The position numbers and the translations under genes are program-made. Shown in pieces: positions 1-6,260 of a stretch of DNA of 6,298 nt (positions within the stretch are counted from its first letter, which is position 1; the number at the start of each line of letters is the position of its first letter). Source of the stretch: Lwoffella lincolnii (GTDB lineage Bacteria; Pseudomonadota; Gammaproteobacteria; Pseudomonadales; Moraxellaceae); the NCBI RefSeq assembly GCF_002014765.1, contig NZ_MUYT01000022.1:1-6298 (forward strand). The letters run 5' to 3'. The notes under the pieces were generated by a model that was not told the origin of the DNA, ran no database searches, and saw nothing but the letters and a program-made list of their open reading frames with translations.

Positions 1-144
1 GTAGTGTCAAGGGGTTTTTTTGGTTTTTTTTAGATTTTGTTATTTTTTAGATTTTATTATGTTGTTAGAATGGGATTATGATGGGTGGTGTTGATTGTAT
101 GTTATTTTATTATGACTGTGGGAGTATTATGATGATGGGAGTGT
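1..144 (+). other. C-depleted T/G-rich leader upstream of gph
   Basis: This stretch holds no credible gene. It is strongly biased: C occurs only at 8 and 116 within the first 150 bases, and T runs occupy 15-21, 24-31 and 43-48. Several TATTAT hexamers (55-60, 108-113) resemble -10 elements, but the TTG-type hexamers upstream (37-42, 91-96) are only 11-12 bp away. I therefore cannot name a promoter with confidence. A GGGAG at 137-141 serves as the ribosome-binding site of gph. No hairpin precedes the T runs, so they do not look like an intrinsic terminator read on the + strand. Confidence 0.5.
26..59. repeat. 17-bp tandem duplication in gph leader
   Basis: Two adjacent 17-bp units, 26-42 and 43-59, each begin with six T followed by AGATTTT. 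They differ at one base only (G39 against A56). A looser copy follows at about 62-80, and ATTATG recurs at 56, 75, 109 and 126, three of these offsets being multiples of 17. The surrounding 150 bases contain just two C. The block sits 90-120 bp upstream of gph. It could be a slippage-prone spacer, a protein-binding array or simple low-complexity sequence; nothing visible decides between these. Confidence 0.6.
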
Positions 145-147
145 GTG

Positions 148-885
148 ATGACTGGGTTGTTAATTTTTGACTTGGATGGGACGCTGATTGATAGTGTGCC
201 TGATTTGGCGGTGGCGGTGAATGCGATGCTTGATGAGTTGGGATATGAGCAGGTTGATGAGTCGGTGGTGCGTGGTTGGGTGGGTAATGGGTCTTTTAAG
301 TTGGTGGAACGGGCGTTGTTGTCGGTGAGCAAGACGGTTGATGAGAGAACAGATGGCCAGATAACCATGGCGACAATAACGACGATGGGGCCATTAAGCG
401 ATGTGGTGCAGATGGCACATAAGGTGTTTTTGCGTCATTATGGTGCGTTATGTGATGGTGAGTTGTGTGCGATGCAGACAGTACCTTTTGCTGGGGTAGA
501 TGATGGGCTTTGGCGGTTGCGTTCGGCTGGATTTGAGTTGGCGTTGGTGACTAATAGGCCAATGCGGTTTGTGCCTAAGTTGTTAGGGCTGTTTGGTTGG
601 GAAGATTTATTTTCGGTGGTGTTTGGTGGCGATAGTTTGCCAGTGAAAAAGCCTGATCCGTTGCCTTTGTTGATGGTGTGTGAGCGATTGGGGGTTAATG
701 TGTGTGATGCGGTGATGATTGGGGACAGTAAAAATGATGTGTTGGCTGGTCAGTCGGCTGGAATGGCAACGGTAGGGCTAACATATGGTTACAATTATGG
801 TGAGCCAATTGCGATGAGTGAACCAACATGGGTGTTTGATGAGTTTGGTGGGTTGGTTGAGCATTTATTATCCTCGATAGCTTAA
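148..885 (+). CDS. gph: Phosphoglycolate phosphatase (HAD superfamily)
   Basis: The predicted enzyme hydrolyses 2-phosphoglycolate, a product of oxidative DNA-end repair and oxygenase side reactions, to glycolate and phosphate in the cytoplasm. All four HAD motifs are visible in the 245-aa product: FDLDGT near the N-terminus with nucleophile D8 and acid/base D10, LVTNRP with T135, the KKPDP lysine pair at 167-168, and GDSKND with D193 and D197. The conserved stretch GLTYGYNYGE close to the C-terminus is typical of Gph, and the length matches the family (about 220-250 aa). ATG 148 is preferred because GGGAG at 137-141 lies 6 nt upstream; the GTG at 145 is too close to it, and TGA stops at 130 and 133 block any longer form. 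Codon third positions are heavily G/T. The 3' end overlaps the convergent comM end by 18 bp. Other HAD phosphatase substrates cannot be excluded. Confidence 0.93.
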   Translation: MTGLLIFDLDGTLIDSVPDLAVAVNAMLDELGYEQVDESVVRGWVGNGSFKLVERALLSVSKTVDERTDGQITMATITTMGPLSDVVQMAHKVFLRHYGALCDGELCAMQTVPFAGVDDGLWRLRSAGFELALVTNRPMRFVPKLLGLFGWEDLFSVVFGGDSLPVKKPDPLPLLMVCERLGVNVCDAVMIGDSKNDVLAGQSAGMATVGLTYGYNYGEPIAMSEPTWVFDEFGGLVEHLLSSIA

Positions 886-2448
886 TGCTTCGGTTAGGTG
901 AGGGGTGTCAATCTGTTCACTGCCTGCCAAATCAGCAATGGTGCGGGCGACTCTAAGTACTCGGTGATAACTGCGTGCTGATAGGTTTAGGCGTTGTTGG
1001 GCGGTTTGTAACAGTGTTTTTTGAGCATCTCCCAGTAGGGCATAACTGTCCAGCTCGCTTGAGGTAAGCTCGTTGTTGACTTTGCCTTGTCGCTGTTGCT
1101 GACGTTGATGGGCTTGACTGATTCTTGCTCGCACACTGGCAGAAGATTCACCTGCTTGGGTGGTTTGTAGGTCAGTTATGGGCATGGCAGGAACGGCGAT
1201 GTGTAAGTCAATGCGGTCAAGCAGTGGTCCTGAGATTTTGTCTTGATAACGTTGAATGGCTTCAGGTCGACAATGACAGCGTCCTGATGGGTCTCCATAA
1301 TAACCACATGGGCAAGGATTCATGGCAGCAACCAGTTGAAAATTGGCTGGAAAGGTGGCCTGCTGATTGGCTCGGCTGATGGTGATGGTTTTGGACTCAA
1401 GAGGTTGACGTAAGACTTCTAACACTTTACGGTTAAATTCTGGCATTTCATCTAAAAATAGCACGCCTTTATTGGCAAGGGTAATTTCACCTGGCTTTGG
1501 GCGTGAGCCACCACCCACCAATGCCACCGCACTGATGGTATGGTGAATGGCACGAAAAGGACGTGTGCCATAAGCATAATCGGTATCAGCGACTGAATAG
1601 ATGCTTGCCACTTCTAAGGCTTCGTTATCGGTCAAATCAGGCAAGATACTGGGCAGTCTTGATGCCATTAGGGTTTTTCCTGAGCCTGGTGGCCCTTTAA
1701 ACAGTAAAGAATGACCACCCGCTGCGGCGATTTCTAACGCTCTTTTGGCATGCAGTTGCCCTTTAACATCGGCTAAATCTGGCTGATGATGGCGTGTGTG
1801 TTGGCTTGGTTTGGCGACAACAGGGGTTAGGCGATGCTTGTCATCATCGTCTGTTAATGGGGCAAAAACCGCTTGTAAGTGTTGGCAAACGGCTTGTAAG
1901 CTGTCTGCTGCAAGCACCGTAATATCTGCCACTCGACTGGCCTGTGCGCCATTGGCTTGGGGAACGATAAGGGTCTTTAGGTTCTGGGTCAGAACAGAAG
2001 AGTGTGTTTTATCCGCTTGTTGATTGGTTTTGTGTTGGCTGGTTTTATGGTTGTCTGATTTGATGGCTCGTGCCACTGCCAATGCCCCTGATACAGGACG
2101 CAAATCACCGTTTAATGCCAATTCACCAATGAATTCATAATCGGTCAGCCAGTTTGGGTCAATCTGCCCACTGGCGGCTAAAATGCCCATGGCGATGGGC
2201 AAATCCAACCTTGACCCATCTTTTGGCAAATCAGCAGGGGCAAGGTTAATGGTAAGACGACGATTGGGAAATTGAAAGTTAGAGTTGATGATGGCAGAAC
2301 GCACCCGATCTTTGCTCTCTCGTACGGCAGCTTCTGGTAGGCCAACAATGGTCAAGGCAGGCAAGCCCTGAGACAGATGAACTTCAACCATGACAGCAGG
2401 GGCATGCAATCCCACGACCGAACGGGTACTTACTTGGGCAAATGACAT
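868..2448 (-). CDS. comM: ComM/YifB family AAA+ ATPase (Mg-chelatase-like), branch-migration helicase
   Basis: The 526-aa product has the three-part layout of the YifB/ComM family. An N-terminal Lon-like ChlI domain (about 1-185) contains VGLPEAAVRESKDRVRSA. An AAA+ Mg-chelatase domain follows (about 225-420), with Walker A GPPGSGKT at 252-259, Walker B VLFLDE at 329-334, the family cysteines CPCG at 379-382 and CHC at 391-393, and DRID at 411-414. The C-terminal helical domain (about 425-526) contains SYHRVLRVARTIADL. In Vibrio, ComM is a hexameric helicase that extends heteroduplex during natural transformation; that role is inferred here. The start is ATG at 2448, with AAGGA five nt upstream (2454-2458 on this strand). 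A hydrophilic insertion rich in His, Lys, Thr and Gln, about 25 residues (131-156), separates the end of the N-terminal fold from KTLIVP and makes the protein slightly longer than the usual ~500 aa. It is transcribed divergently from hemN. Confidence 0.94.
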   Translation of the reverse strand: MSFAQVSTRSVVGLHAPAVMVEVHLSQGLPALTIVGLPEAAVRESKDRVRSAIINSNFQFPNRRLTINLAPADLPKDGSRLDLPIAMGILAASGQIDPNWLTDYEFIGELALNGDLRPVSGALAVARAIKSDNHKTSQHKTNQQADKTHSSVLTQNLKTLIVPQANGAQASRVADITVLAADSLQAVCQHLQAVFAPLTDDDDKHRLTPVVAKPSQHTRHHQPDLADVKGQLHAKRALEIAAAGGHSLLFKGPPGSGKTLMASRLPSILPDLTDNEALEVASIYSVADTDYAYGTRPFRAIHHTISAVALVGGGSRPKPGEITLANKGVLFLDEMPEFNRKVLEVLRQPLESKTITISRANQQATFPANFQLVAAMNPCPCGYYGDPSGRCHCRPEAIQRYQDKISGPLLDRIDLHIAVPAMPITDLQTTQAGESSASVRARISQAHQRQQQRQGKVNNELTSSELDSYALLGDAQKTLLQTAQQRLNLSARSYHRVLRVARTIADLAGSEQIDTPHLTEALSYRG

Positions 2449-2496
2449 AGGTTTCCTTAGACCAGATTTGATTAGTCTCCGATGAATGGACTAAAT

Positions 2497-2511
2497 TTGC
2501 TATAATAGCAA
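2497..2511. promoter_or_regulatory. Palindromic bidirectional extended -10 promoter between comM and hemN
   Basis: TTGCTATAATAGCAA is a perfect inverted repeat: 7-bp arms, 2497-2503 and 2505-2511, around A2504. On the + strand it contains the extended -10 TGCTATAAT (2498-2506), a consensus TATAAT. On the - strand it reads TGCTATTAT (2510-2502). Expected starts are near 2513 for hemN (leader about 40 nt) and near 2495 for comM (leader about 46 nt). The -35 hexamers on either side are poor (TCCGAT at 2478-2483 for hemN, TGGTTA from 2530-2525 for comM), which fits dependence on the TG extension. It could alternatively be a repressor operator that happens to overlap a one-way promoter. Confidence 0.72.
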
Positions 2512-2552
2512 TAATTTTACCGTCTAACCACTGATATCCCAAGGTAGCCAAC

Positions 2553-4019
2553 ATGCAAGAACACGCCTTTACTGAGCGACAAGATGATAGTAATGTCAAT
2601 CCTTACGCTCGTCAAAACACCCAATTTACTTTAGAAAAAAATCTATTTAATGAAGAACTGATTCATAAATATAATCGCTCAGGTCCCAGATACACATCTT
2701 ATCCAACTGCCTTGGAATTTACTCCAATTAAAAATGGGGTGGAAGAACAGATTTTACAAAATAGGGACACTCGTGTGCCATTATCGTTGTATTTTCATAT
2801 TCCATTTTGTCGACATTTGTGCTACTACTGTGGCTGCAATAAAATCATCACCAAAAAAAACAGCGATGCGGGGAATTATTTGGCCTATTTGTTTGCTGAG
2901 ATTAGACATAAACGCCAGCTATTGGGAAAAGAAAAACCCATCGTCAAACAGCTACATTTAGGTGGTGGTACGCCCACATTCATGCAAGATGATGAGTTGG
3001 CTCAATTATGGACATTTTTACAAACGCAGTTTGACTTTGTGCCAGAAAAAGAGGGCGATTATTCCATTGAAATCGACCCAAGAGAGTTAACTGACAACAC
3101 GCTGATCGTATTAAGAGAGCTTGGCTTTAATCGGGTGAGCTTTGGTGTGCAAGACTTAGAAGAGAACGTACAAATTGCGGTCAATCGAGTACAACCAGAA
3201 GAGCTGGTGCGTAAAGTGATGGACGAAGCTCGGCGATTGGACTTTCATTCCATTAACATTGATTTGATTTATGGTTTGCCCCACCAAACCATTGCCAGTC
3301 TTGCTAATACAGTGGACAGAATTATTGACATTGCGCCTGACCGTCTGTCGATATTTAATTATGCCCATTTACCAGAACGTTTTAAGGGACAACGGCAAAT
3401 CAAAGAAGAACATTTACCAAGTCCTGCTGATAAACTGACCATGCTTGGCAACACCATCAATGCGTTAAGCGAAGCTGGCTATCAATACATTGGCATTGAC
3501 CATTTTGCCAAACCTGACGATGAAATGGCGGTGGCTCAACGAGAAGGCAAGTTGCATCGTAATTTTCAGGGTTATACCATTTTGGGAGATTGTGATTTAT
3601 TAGGTTTTGGGGTATCTTCCATCAGCCAAATTAATGCCAATGGTCATCGCCATGTTTTACAAAATGACACTGATTTACAAAACTACCAACAACTGATAGA
3701 TGAGCATAAACTGCCAGCGGTTAAGCACATTGATGCTGGCATTCGTGATCAGTTGCGTGGTTATGTCATCATGAATTTATTGTGCCATGATTATATTGAT
3801 TTTGCTGATGTCAATCACCGATTTGGTATTGATGCGCTGACGTATTTTATTGAAGAAATCCAAGCGTTGAGGGACATGCAAACCGATAAATTGGTAGAGA
3901 TAGATGCCAAAGGCATTCGAGTGCTGCCAAAAGGACGCTTATTAGGGCGTAATGTGGCGATGGTATTTGATGACTATTTGGAGAAAAAACATACAAATCG
4001 GTTTAGTAAAGTGATTTAG
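2553..4019 (+). CDS. hemN: Oxygen-independent coproporphyrinogen III dehydrogenase (radical SAM)
   Basis: This cytoplasmic enzyme converts coproporphyrinogen III to protoporphyrinogen IX by two oxidative decarboxylations, using S-adenosylmethionine and a [4Fe-4S] cluster, so haem can be made without oxygen. The cluster motif is complete: C86, C90 and C93 in FCRHLCYYC, plus C95 in the GCNK signature that separates true HemN from HemW-like relatives. RYTSYPTA (46-53), YFHIPF with Y80, GGGTPT (137-142) and the C-terminal GRLLGRN...FDDYL block match the family. At 488 aa it is about 30 longer than E. coli HemN; the excess is a polar N-terminal extension (1-30). The start at 2553 is supported by AAGG at 2541-2544, eight nt upstream, and a consensus extended -10 at 2498-2506. 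No complete FNR/Anr box is seen; only a half-site TTGAT lies at 2468-2472. The gene ends before a bidirectional terminator. Confidence 0.96.
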   Translation: MQEHAFTERQDDSNVNPYARQNTQFTLEKNLFNEELIHKYNRSGPRYTSYPTALEFTPIKNGVEEQILQNRDTRVPLSLYFHIPFCRHLCYYCGCNKIITKKNSDAGNYLAYLFAEIRHKRQLLGKEKPIVKQLHLGGGTPTFMQDDELAQLWTFLQTQFDFVPEKEGDYSIEIDPRELTDNTLIVLRELGFNRVSFGVQDLEENVQIAVNRVQPEELVRKVMDEARRLDFHSINIDLIYGLPHQTIASLANTVDRIIDIAPDRLSIFNYAHLPERFKGQRQIKEEHLPSPADKLTMLGNTINALSEAGYQYIGIDHFAKPDDEMAVAQREGKLHRNFQGYTILGDCDLLGFGVSSISQINANGHRHVLQNDTDLQNYQQLIDEHKLPAVKHIDAGIRDQLRGYVIMNLLCHDYIDFADVNHRFGIDALTYFIEEIQALRDMQTDKLVEIDAKGIRVLPKGRLLGRNVAMVFDDYLEKKHTNRFSKVI

Positions 4020-4090
4020 CACAACCACAAATTTAAATCATTCCAAAATCAATTTTCAATGCTTAAATATCGATAAAAAGCTCCAAAACA

Positions 4091-4123
4091 AAAAACAGCT
4101 CCCATTAAGGAGCTGTTTTTTTT
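4091..4123. terminator. Bidirectional intrinsic terminator between hemN and the porin gene
   Basis: A 12-bp perfect stem (4091-4102 with 4109-4120) closes a 6-nt loop, CATTAA. Its GC-containing core is CAGCTCC/GGAGCTG. It is flanked by eight T on the right (4116-4123) and six A on the left (4090-4095), so RNA from either strand has a hairpin followed by a U run. It lies 72 bp after the hemN stop and 18 bp after the convergent porin stop. Confidence 0.93.
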
Positions 4124-4141
4124 AATCATTTTTATGGTGTG

Positions 4142-4705
4142 TTAGAATTTCACATGAGCACCGACGCTCATCAATTTGGCATTGCCATTCAACCAATCAT
4201 AGCCAGCTTCGATGCCAACATTTGGTATGGGTTGAAAGCCTACGCCCACGCCACCTGCCAATGAAGTTTTGTCTTCAGTGTATTTAAAGCCTGTGGCACT
4301 GCCATCGACTTTTGTCTTGGCAACACCCAGTTTGCCTTTGGCATAAATGCCTGTGTTGGGAACACCATAGCGGTATGTGCCATAGACACCGTATGTTTTG
4401 GCATCAAATTTACCTTTAACACCATCATGGGTTAAGTCAGCTTTACCAGAACTAATAAATTCAGCTTCCACACCAAAATTGGGGTCAAAGTTATAGCCAC
4501 CATAGATGCCATAAGCCATTGGGTCTTTATTGGTAATTTTTTTATTGCTTTTACTATTACTATTGATTTTAACATCTAATTTACCAGCTTTAGCACCAAC
4601 ATAAGGCTGACCATAAGCTGTTGAATCATAGACAGCAGCTTGAGCACCTGCGGTCATGAGACTGCCAACAGCTAGGGTGATAAGGGTTTTATATGATGTT
4701 TTCAT
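4142..4705 (-). CDS. Small outer-membrane beta-barrel protein (porin-like/OmpA-barrel family)
   Basis: The 187-aa product begins with a clear Sec signal peptide: K2 and K6, a hydrophobic core LITLAVGSLMTAG, and an AQA cleavage site after A23. The mature part (about 164 aa) alternates aromatic and small residues in strand-like runs (YVGAKAG, MAYGIYGGYNF, YGVYGTYRYG, GIYAKGKLGV, GGVGVGFQ, GIEAGYDW) and ends in Phe, as outer-membrane barrels recognised by the BAM complex do. The size suits an eight-stranded barrel. A lysine-rich stretch (46-60) probably forms the first exposed loop, and Lys outnumbers acidic residues overall. I chose the ATG at 4705 because AGGAG lies 8 nt upstream and the signal peptide starts exactly there; the frame extends 32 codons further without ribosome-site or signal-peptide support. 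The function (adhesion, LPS binding, small-solute pore) is unknown. It follows the MFS gene on the same strand, with 274 bp between them. Confidence 0.85.
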   Translation of the reverse strand: MKTSYKTLITLAVGSLMTAGAQAAVYDSTAYGQPYVGAKAGKLDVKINSNSKSNKKITNKDPMAYGIYGGYNFDPNFGVEAEFISSGKADLTHDGVKGKFDAKTYGVYGTYRYGVPNTGIYAKGKLGVAKTKVDGSATGFKYTEDKTSLAGGVGVGFQPIPNVGIEAGYDWLNGNAKLMSVGAHVKF

Positions 4706-4713
4706 CGTTGTGT

Positions 4714-4718
4714 CTCCT
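4714..4718 (-). promoter_or_regulatory. Ribosome-binding site fixing the porin start
   Basis: The - strand reads AGGAG here, 8 nt before ATG 4705. It selects the signal-peptide start over the upstream in-frame ATGs at 4801 and 4771, which would bury the signal peptide behind about 32 or 22 residues. Confidence 0.85.
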
Positions 4719-4788
4719 AATGGGTTGATGATGCCAAACTGATTGAACGGATTAACACGTTCTAAAATCATCTTGGCTAACGATGGGG

Positions 4789-4794
4789 AGTATA
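4789..4794 (-). promoter_or_regulatory. Candidate -10 (TATACT) of the porin gene
   Basis: On the - strand, TATACT (five of six to consensus) would start RNA near 4782 and give a leader of about 76 nt. No good -35 is found 16-18 bp upstream, and there is no TG extension, so an activator might be needed. The leader contains a short inverted repeat, GAACG/CGTTC (4745-4749 and 4758-4762, 8-nt loop). Confidence 0.4.
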
Positions 4795-4819
4795 GTAACA
4801 AGATATTTCATGCTGTATG

Positions 4820-4856
4820 TGCAAGTTTTAAGAGAGCTGAGTTAAGTTTTGCAAGT
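4820..4856. repeat. Short direct repeats upstream of the porin promoter
   Basis: TGCAAGT occurs at 4820-4826 and again at 4850-4856 (offset 30). AAGTTTT occurs at 4823-4829 and 4844-4850 (offset 21, two helical turns). Counted from a start near 4782, the AAGTTTT copies centre near -44 and -65, typical places for an activator. The rest of the gap (4857-4979) holds no gene; I note only ATGCCATA at 4922-4929 and 4964-4971, and no hairpin terminator for the MFS gene. Confidence 0.4.
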
Positions 4857-4979
4857 AATATCATAAACCATGTAACAATCGAGTGTATTTGAAATGTTTT
4901 GTTAATTTTTATTGCTAAAACATGCCATATGCGATATCTAATTGATGAGATTGGTGTGCTTGAATGCCATACTTGGACA

Positions 4980-6260
4980 CTATAAATGTGAGCCATCTAT
5001 CATGACTGGACGTGTTGCCAGCCAGCCCATGAACACATTAAATACCATCAAGACAAATAAAATGACCAATGGCACATGCCAACTGCCCAAATATTCATGC
5101 AAACTGCCCATGCCCAAAGGACCAATGATGGCAATGCCATAACCAATTGTCTGTGCCATGCCAGATAGGTTACTTGCTTGCTCAGTGTCATAAGTTCGCA
5201 TTCCTATCATCATGATACACATGGTGAATATCATTGCCCCACCCAACCCCATACATGCTGTCCATAACCAAGCCAAACTTGGTGAAGCAAATGCCAAACC
5301 AGCCGTTCCCACCACATTAATCAACGCTGCAAACATCGCCAATGGACGCACCCAACGTCGACGCCCCATGAATACCGTCAATGCCAAAGTTGCCAAGGGT
5401 GCCATCACTTGATAAACCATGCCTATATTGCCTGCGGTGATTGGGTCTAGCCCTTTACTTACCCAAATGGTTGGTAAAAAACTGGCAACCGTATAAAACA
5501 GTAACGACTGCAAACCCATAAAGACAGCAATCTGCCAAGCCAACGGGGCTTGCCACATACGAATGTTTGGCAAATTGCCCATGGCAAATGAGCTTGATGC
5601 TGTGGCATTAGCAGTTATGCTGGAGGCGGTTTTGTCAGCCAACCTTGAGCGTATGGGCAACCATAACAGACACGCCATGATGCCCAATACTGCCCAACTG
5701 CCCAAAGCCCACCGCCAACCAAGCCATTGTTCAATCGGCAAAACCACCCCTGCTGCCACCCCTGCCATCACTGACATGCTGGTACTGAATATGCCTGTTA
5801 GCAAAGGAATGTGCCTTGGTGTTAATTGTTTAATGGCTGGAGCAGCCAAAGTATTGGCAATGGATATGGCAAAGGACAACAGCACCGTACCAAATAAAAA
5901 CGGCCACCACCCCACCCACAACACTCGCCATAAGATACCCACTGTCATGAACACAATAGACAACAGTAATAAATTGCCCAAACCAAACCGTTTGGCAAGC
6001 TTAGGTGAGACCAACGCCCCAAAGGCAAATAATACCATTGGCACTGAACCAAGCCAGCCCACCTCAACTGCACTGATGTTGAGTGCCTCTTGGATCACAT
6101 TGACCAAAGACCCCAACGCCACGATGGGGCTGCGCATGTTGGCTGCCAACAATATCATGCCAATCAATACCAGCCAAAACTGACGCCGACTGACTGTATC
6201 TGCCCCAGATTGCATTTGAATGGGGTTAGGGCTGGGGTTAGGCGTTATGGGCGTGGACAT
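4980..6260 (-). CDS. MFS transporter, CynX/NimT-like
   Basis: This is an inner-membrane carrier with about twelve hydrophobic segments in two halves. Counting from ATG 6260 (426 aa), the first helix spans about 28-49 and holds ANMRSP, reminiscent of the NLRP/NxR signature after helix 1 in the CynX (cyanate) and NimT/YeaN (nitroimidazole) group. A basic loop KLAKRFG (about 87-93) follows helix 2, as in MFS motif A. A polar Ala/Ser-rich central linker (about 203-235) separates the halves, and GRRRWVRP (299-306) begins the second-half repeat of motif A. Substrate is not predictable. The start is uncertain: ATG 6260 has only weak Shine-Dalgarno match, GTG 6284 is an alternative adding 8 residues, and the frame has no stop up to the window edge. 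The Pro/Asn-rich N-terminus (PNPSPNP) is probably cytoplasmic and disordered. The coding strand is G/T-rich, as in gph. Confidence 0.85.
   Translation of the reverse strand: MSTPITPNPSPNPIQMQSGADTVSRRQFWLVLIGMILLAANMRSPIVALGSLVNVIQEALNISAVEVGWLGSVPMVLFAFGALVSPKLAKRFGLGNLLLLSIVFMTVGILWRVLWVGWWPFLFGTVLLSFAISIANTLAAPAIKQLTPRHIPLLTGIFSTSMSVMAGVAAGVVLPIEQWLGWRWALGSWAVLGIMACLLWLPIRSRLADKTASSITANATASSSFAMGNLPNIRMWQAPLAWQIAVFMGLQSLLFYTVASFLPTIWVSKGLDPITAGNIGMVYQVMAPLATLALTVFMGRRRWVRPLAMFAALINVVGTAGLAFASPSLAWLWTACMGLGGAMIFTMCIMMIGMRTYDTEQASNLSGMAQTIGYGIAIIGPLGMGSLHEYLGSWHVPLVILFVLMVFNVFMGWLATRPVMIDGSHL
6222..6251 (+). repeat. Tandem GGGGTTAGG units forming a G-tract cluster
   Basis: GGGGTTAGG occurs at 6222-6230 and 6234-6242, a 12-bp period, followed by GGG at 6249-6251. 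Four G runs (6222-6225, 6229-6231, 6234-6237, 6249-6251) have loops of 3, 2 and 11 nt. They lie in the strand opposite the MFS coding strand and arise from the codons of PNPSPNP, so they may be only a by-product of that protein sequence. A G-quadruplex is possible, but the last loop is long. Confidence 0.45.

Noticed and set aside
15..31. T runs as an intrinsic terminator at the left edge
   Set aside because: No GC-rich hairpin precedes them in the window.
40..67. A dif-like XerC/XerD site (TTATGTTGTTA at 57-67)
   Set aside because: Only a rough match to the XerD arm; the XerC arm and a 6-bp centre are absent. No dif site was found elsewhere by eye.
102..368. An 88-codon - strand frame overlapping the gph start
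   Set aside because: Low-complexity Ser/Thr/Asn composition mirrors the G/T-rich gph coding strand; it is a shadow.
2468..2481. FNR/Anr box (TTGATNNNNATCAA) upstream of hemN
   Set aside because: Only the first half TTGAT matches; the second half reads CTCCG. Position (about -38) is suggestive but the site is not convincing.
4706..4801. A 32-codon N-terminal extension of the porin
   Set aside because: It would place the signal peptide internally, lacks a ribosome site, and likely overlaps the promoter -10 at 4789-4794.
4808..4996. A 62-codon open frame on the - strand between the porin and MFS genes
   Set aside because: No good ribosome site, no recognisable domain, overlaps the MFS stop, and covers the likely porin regulatory region.
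5563..6183. A 206-codon open frame on the + strand, antisense to the MFS gene
   Set aside because: The reading is Asn/Pro/Thr/Met-rich with no recognisable fold and lies wholly within the transporter gene. It is open because the - strand gene's G/T-rich codons leave few stops on the complement.
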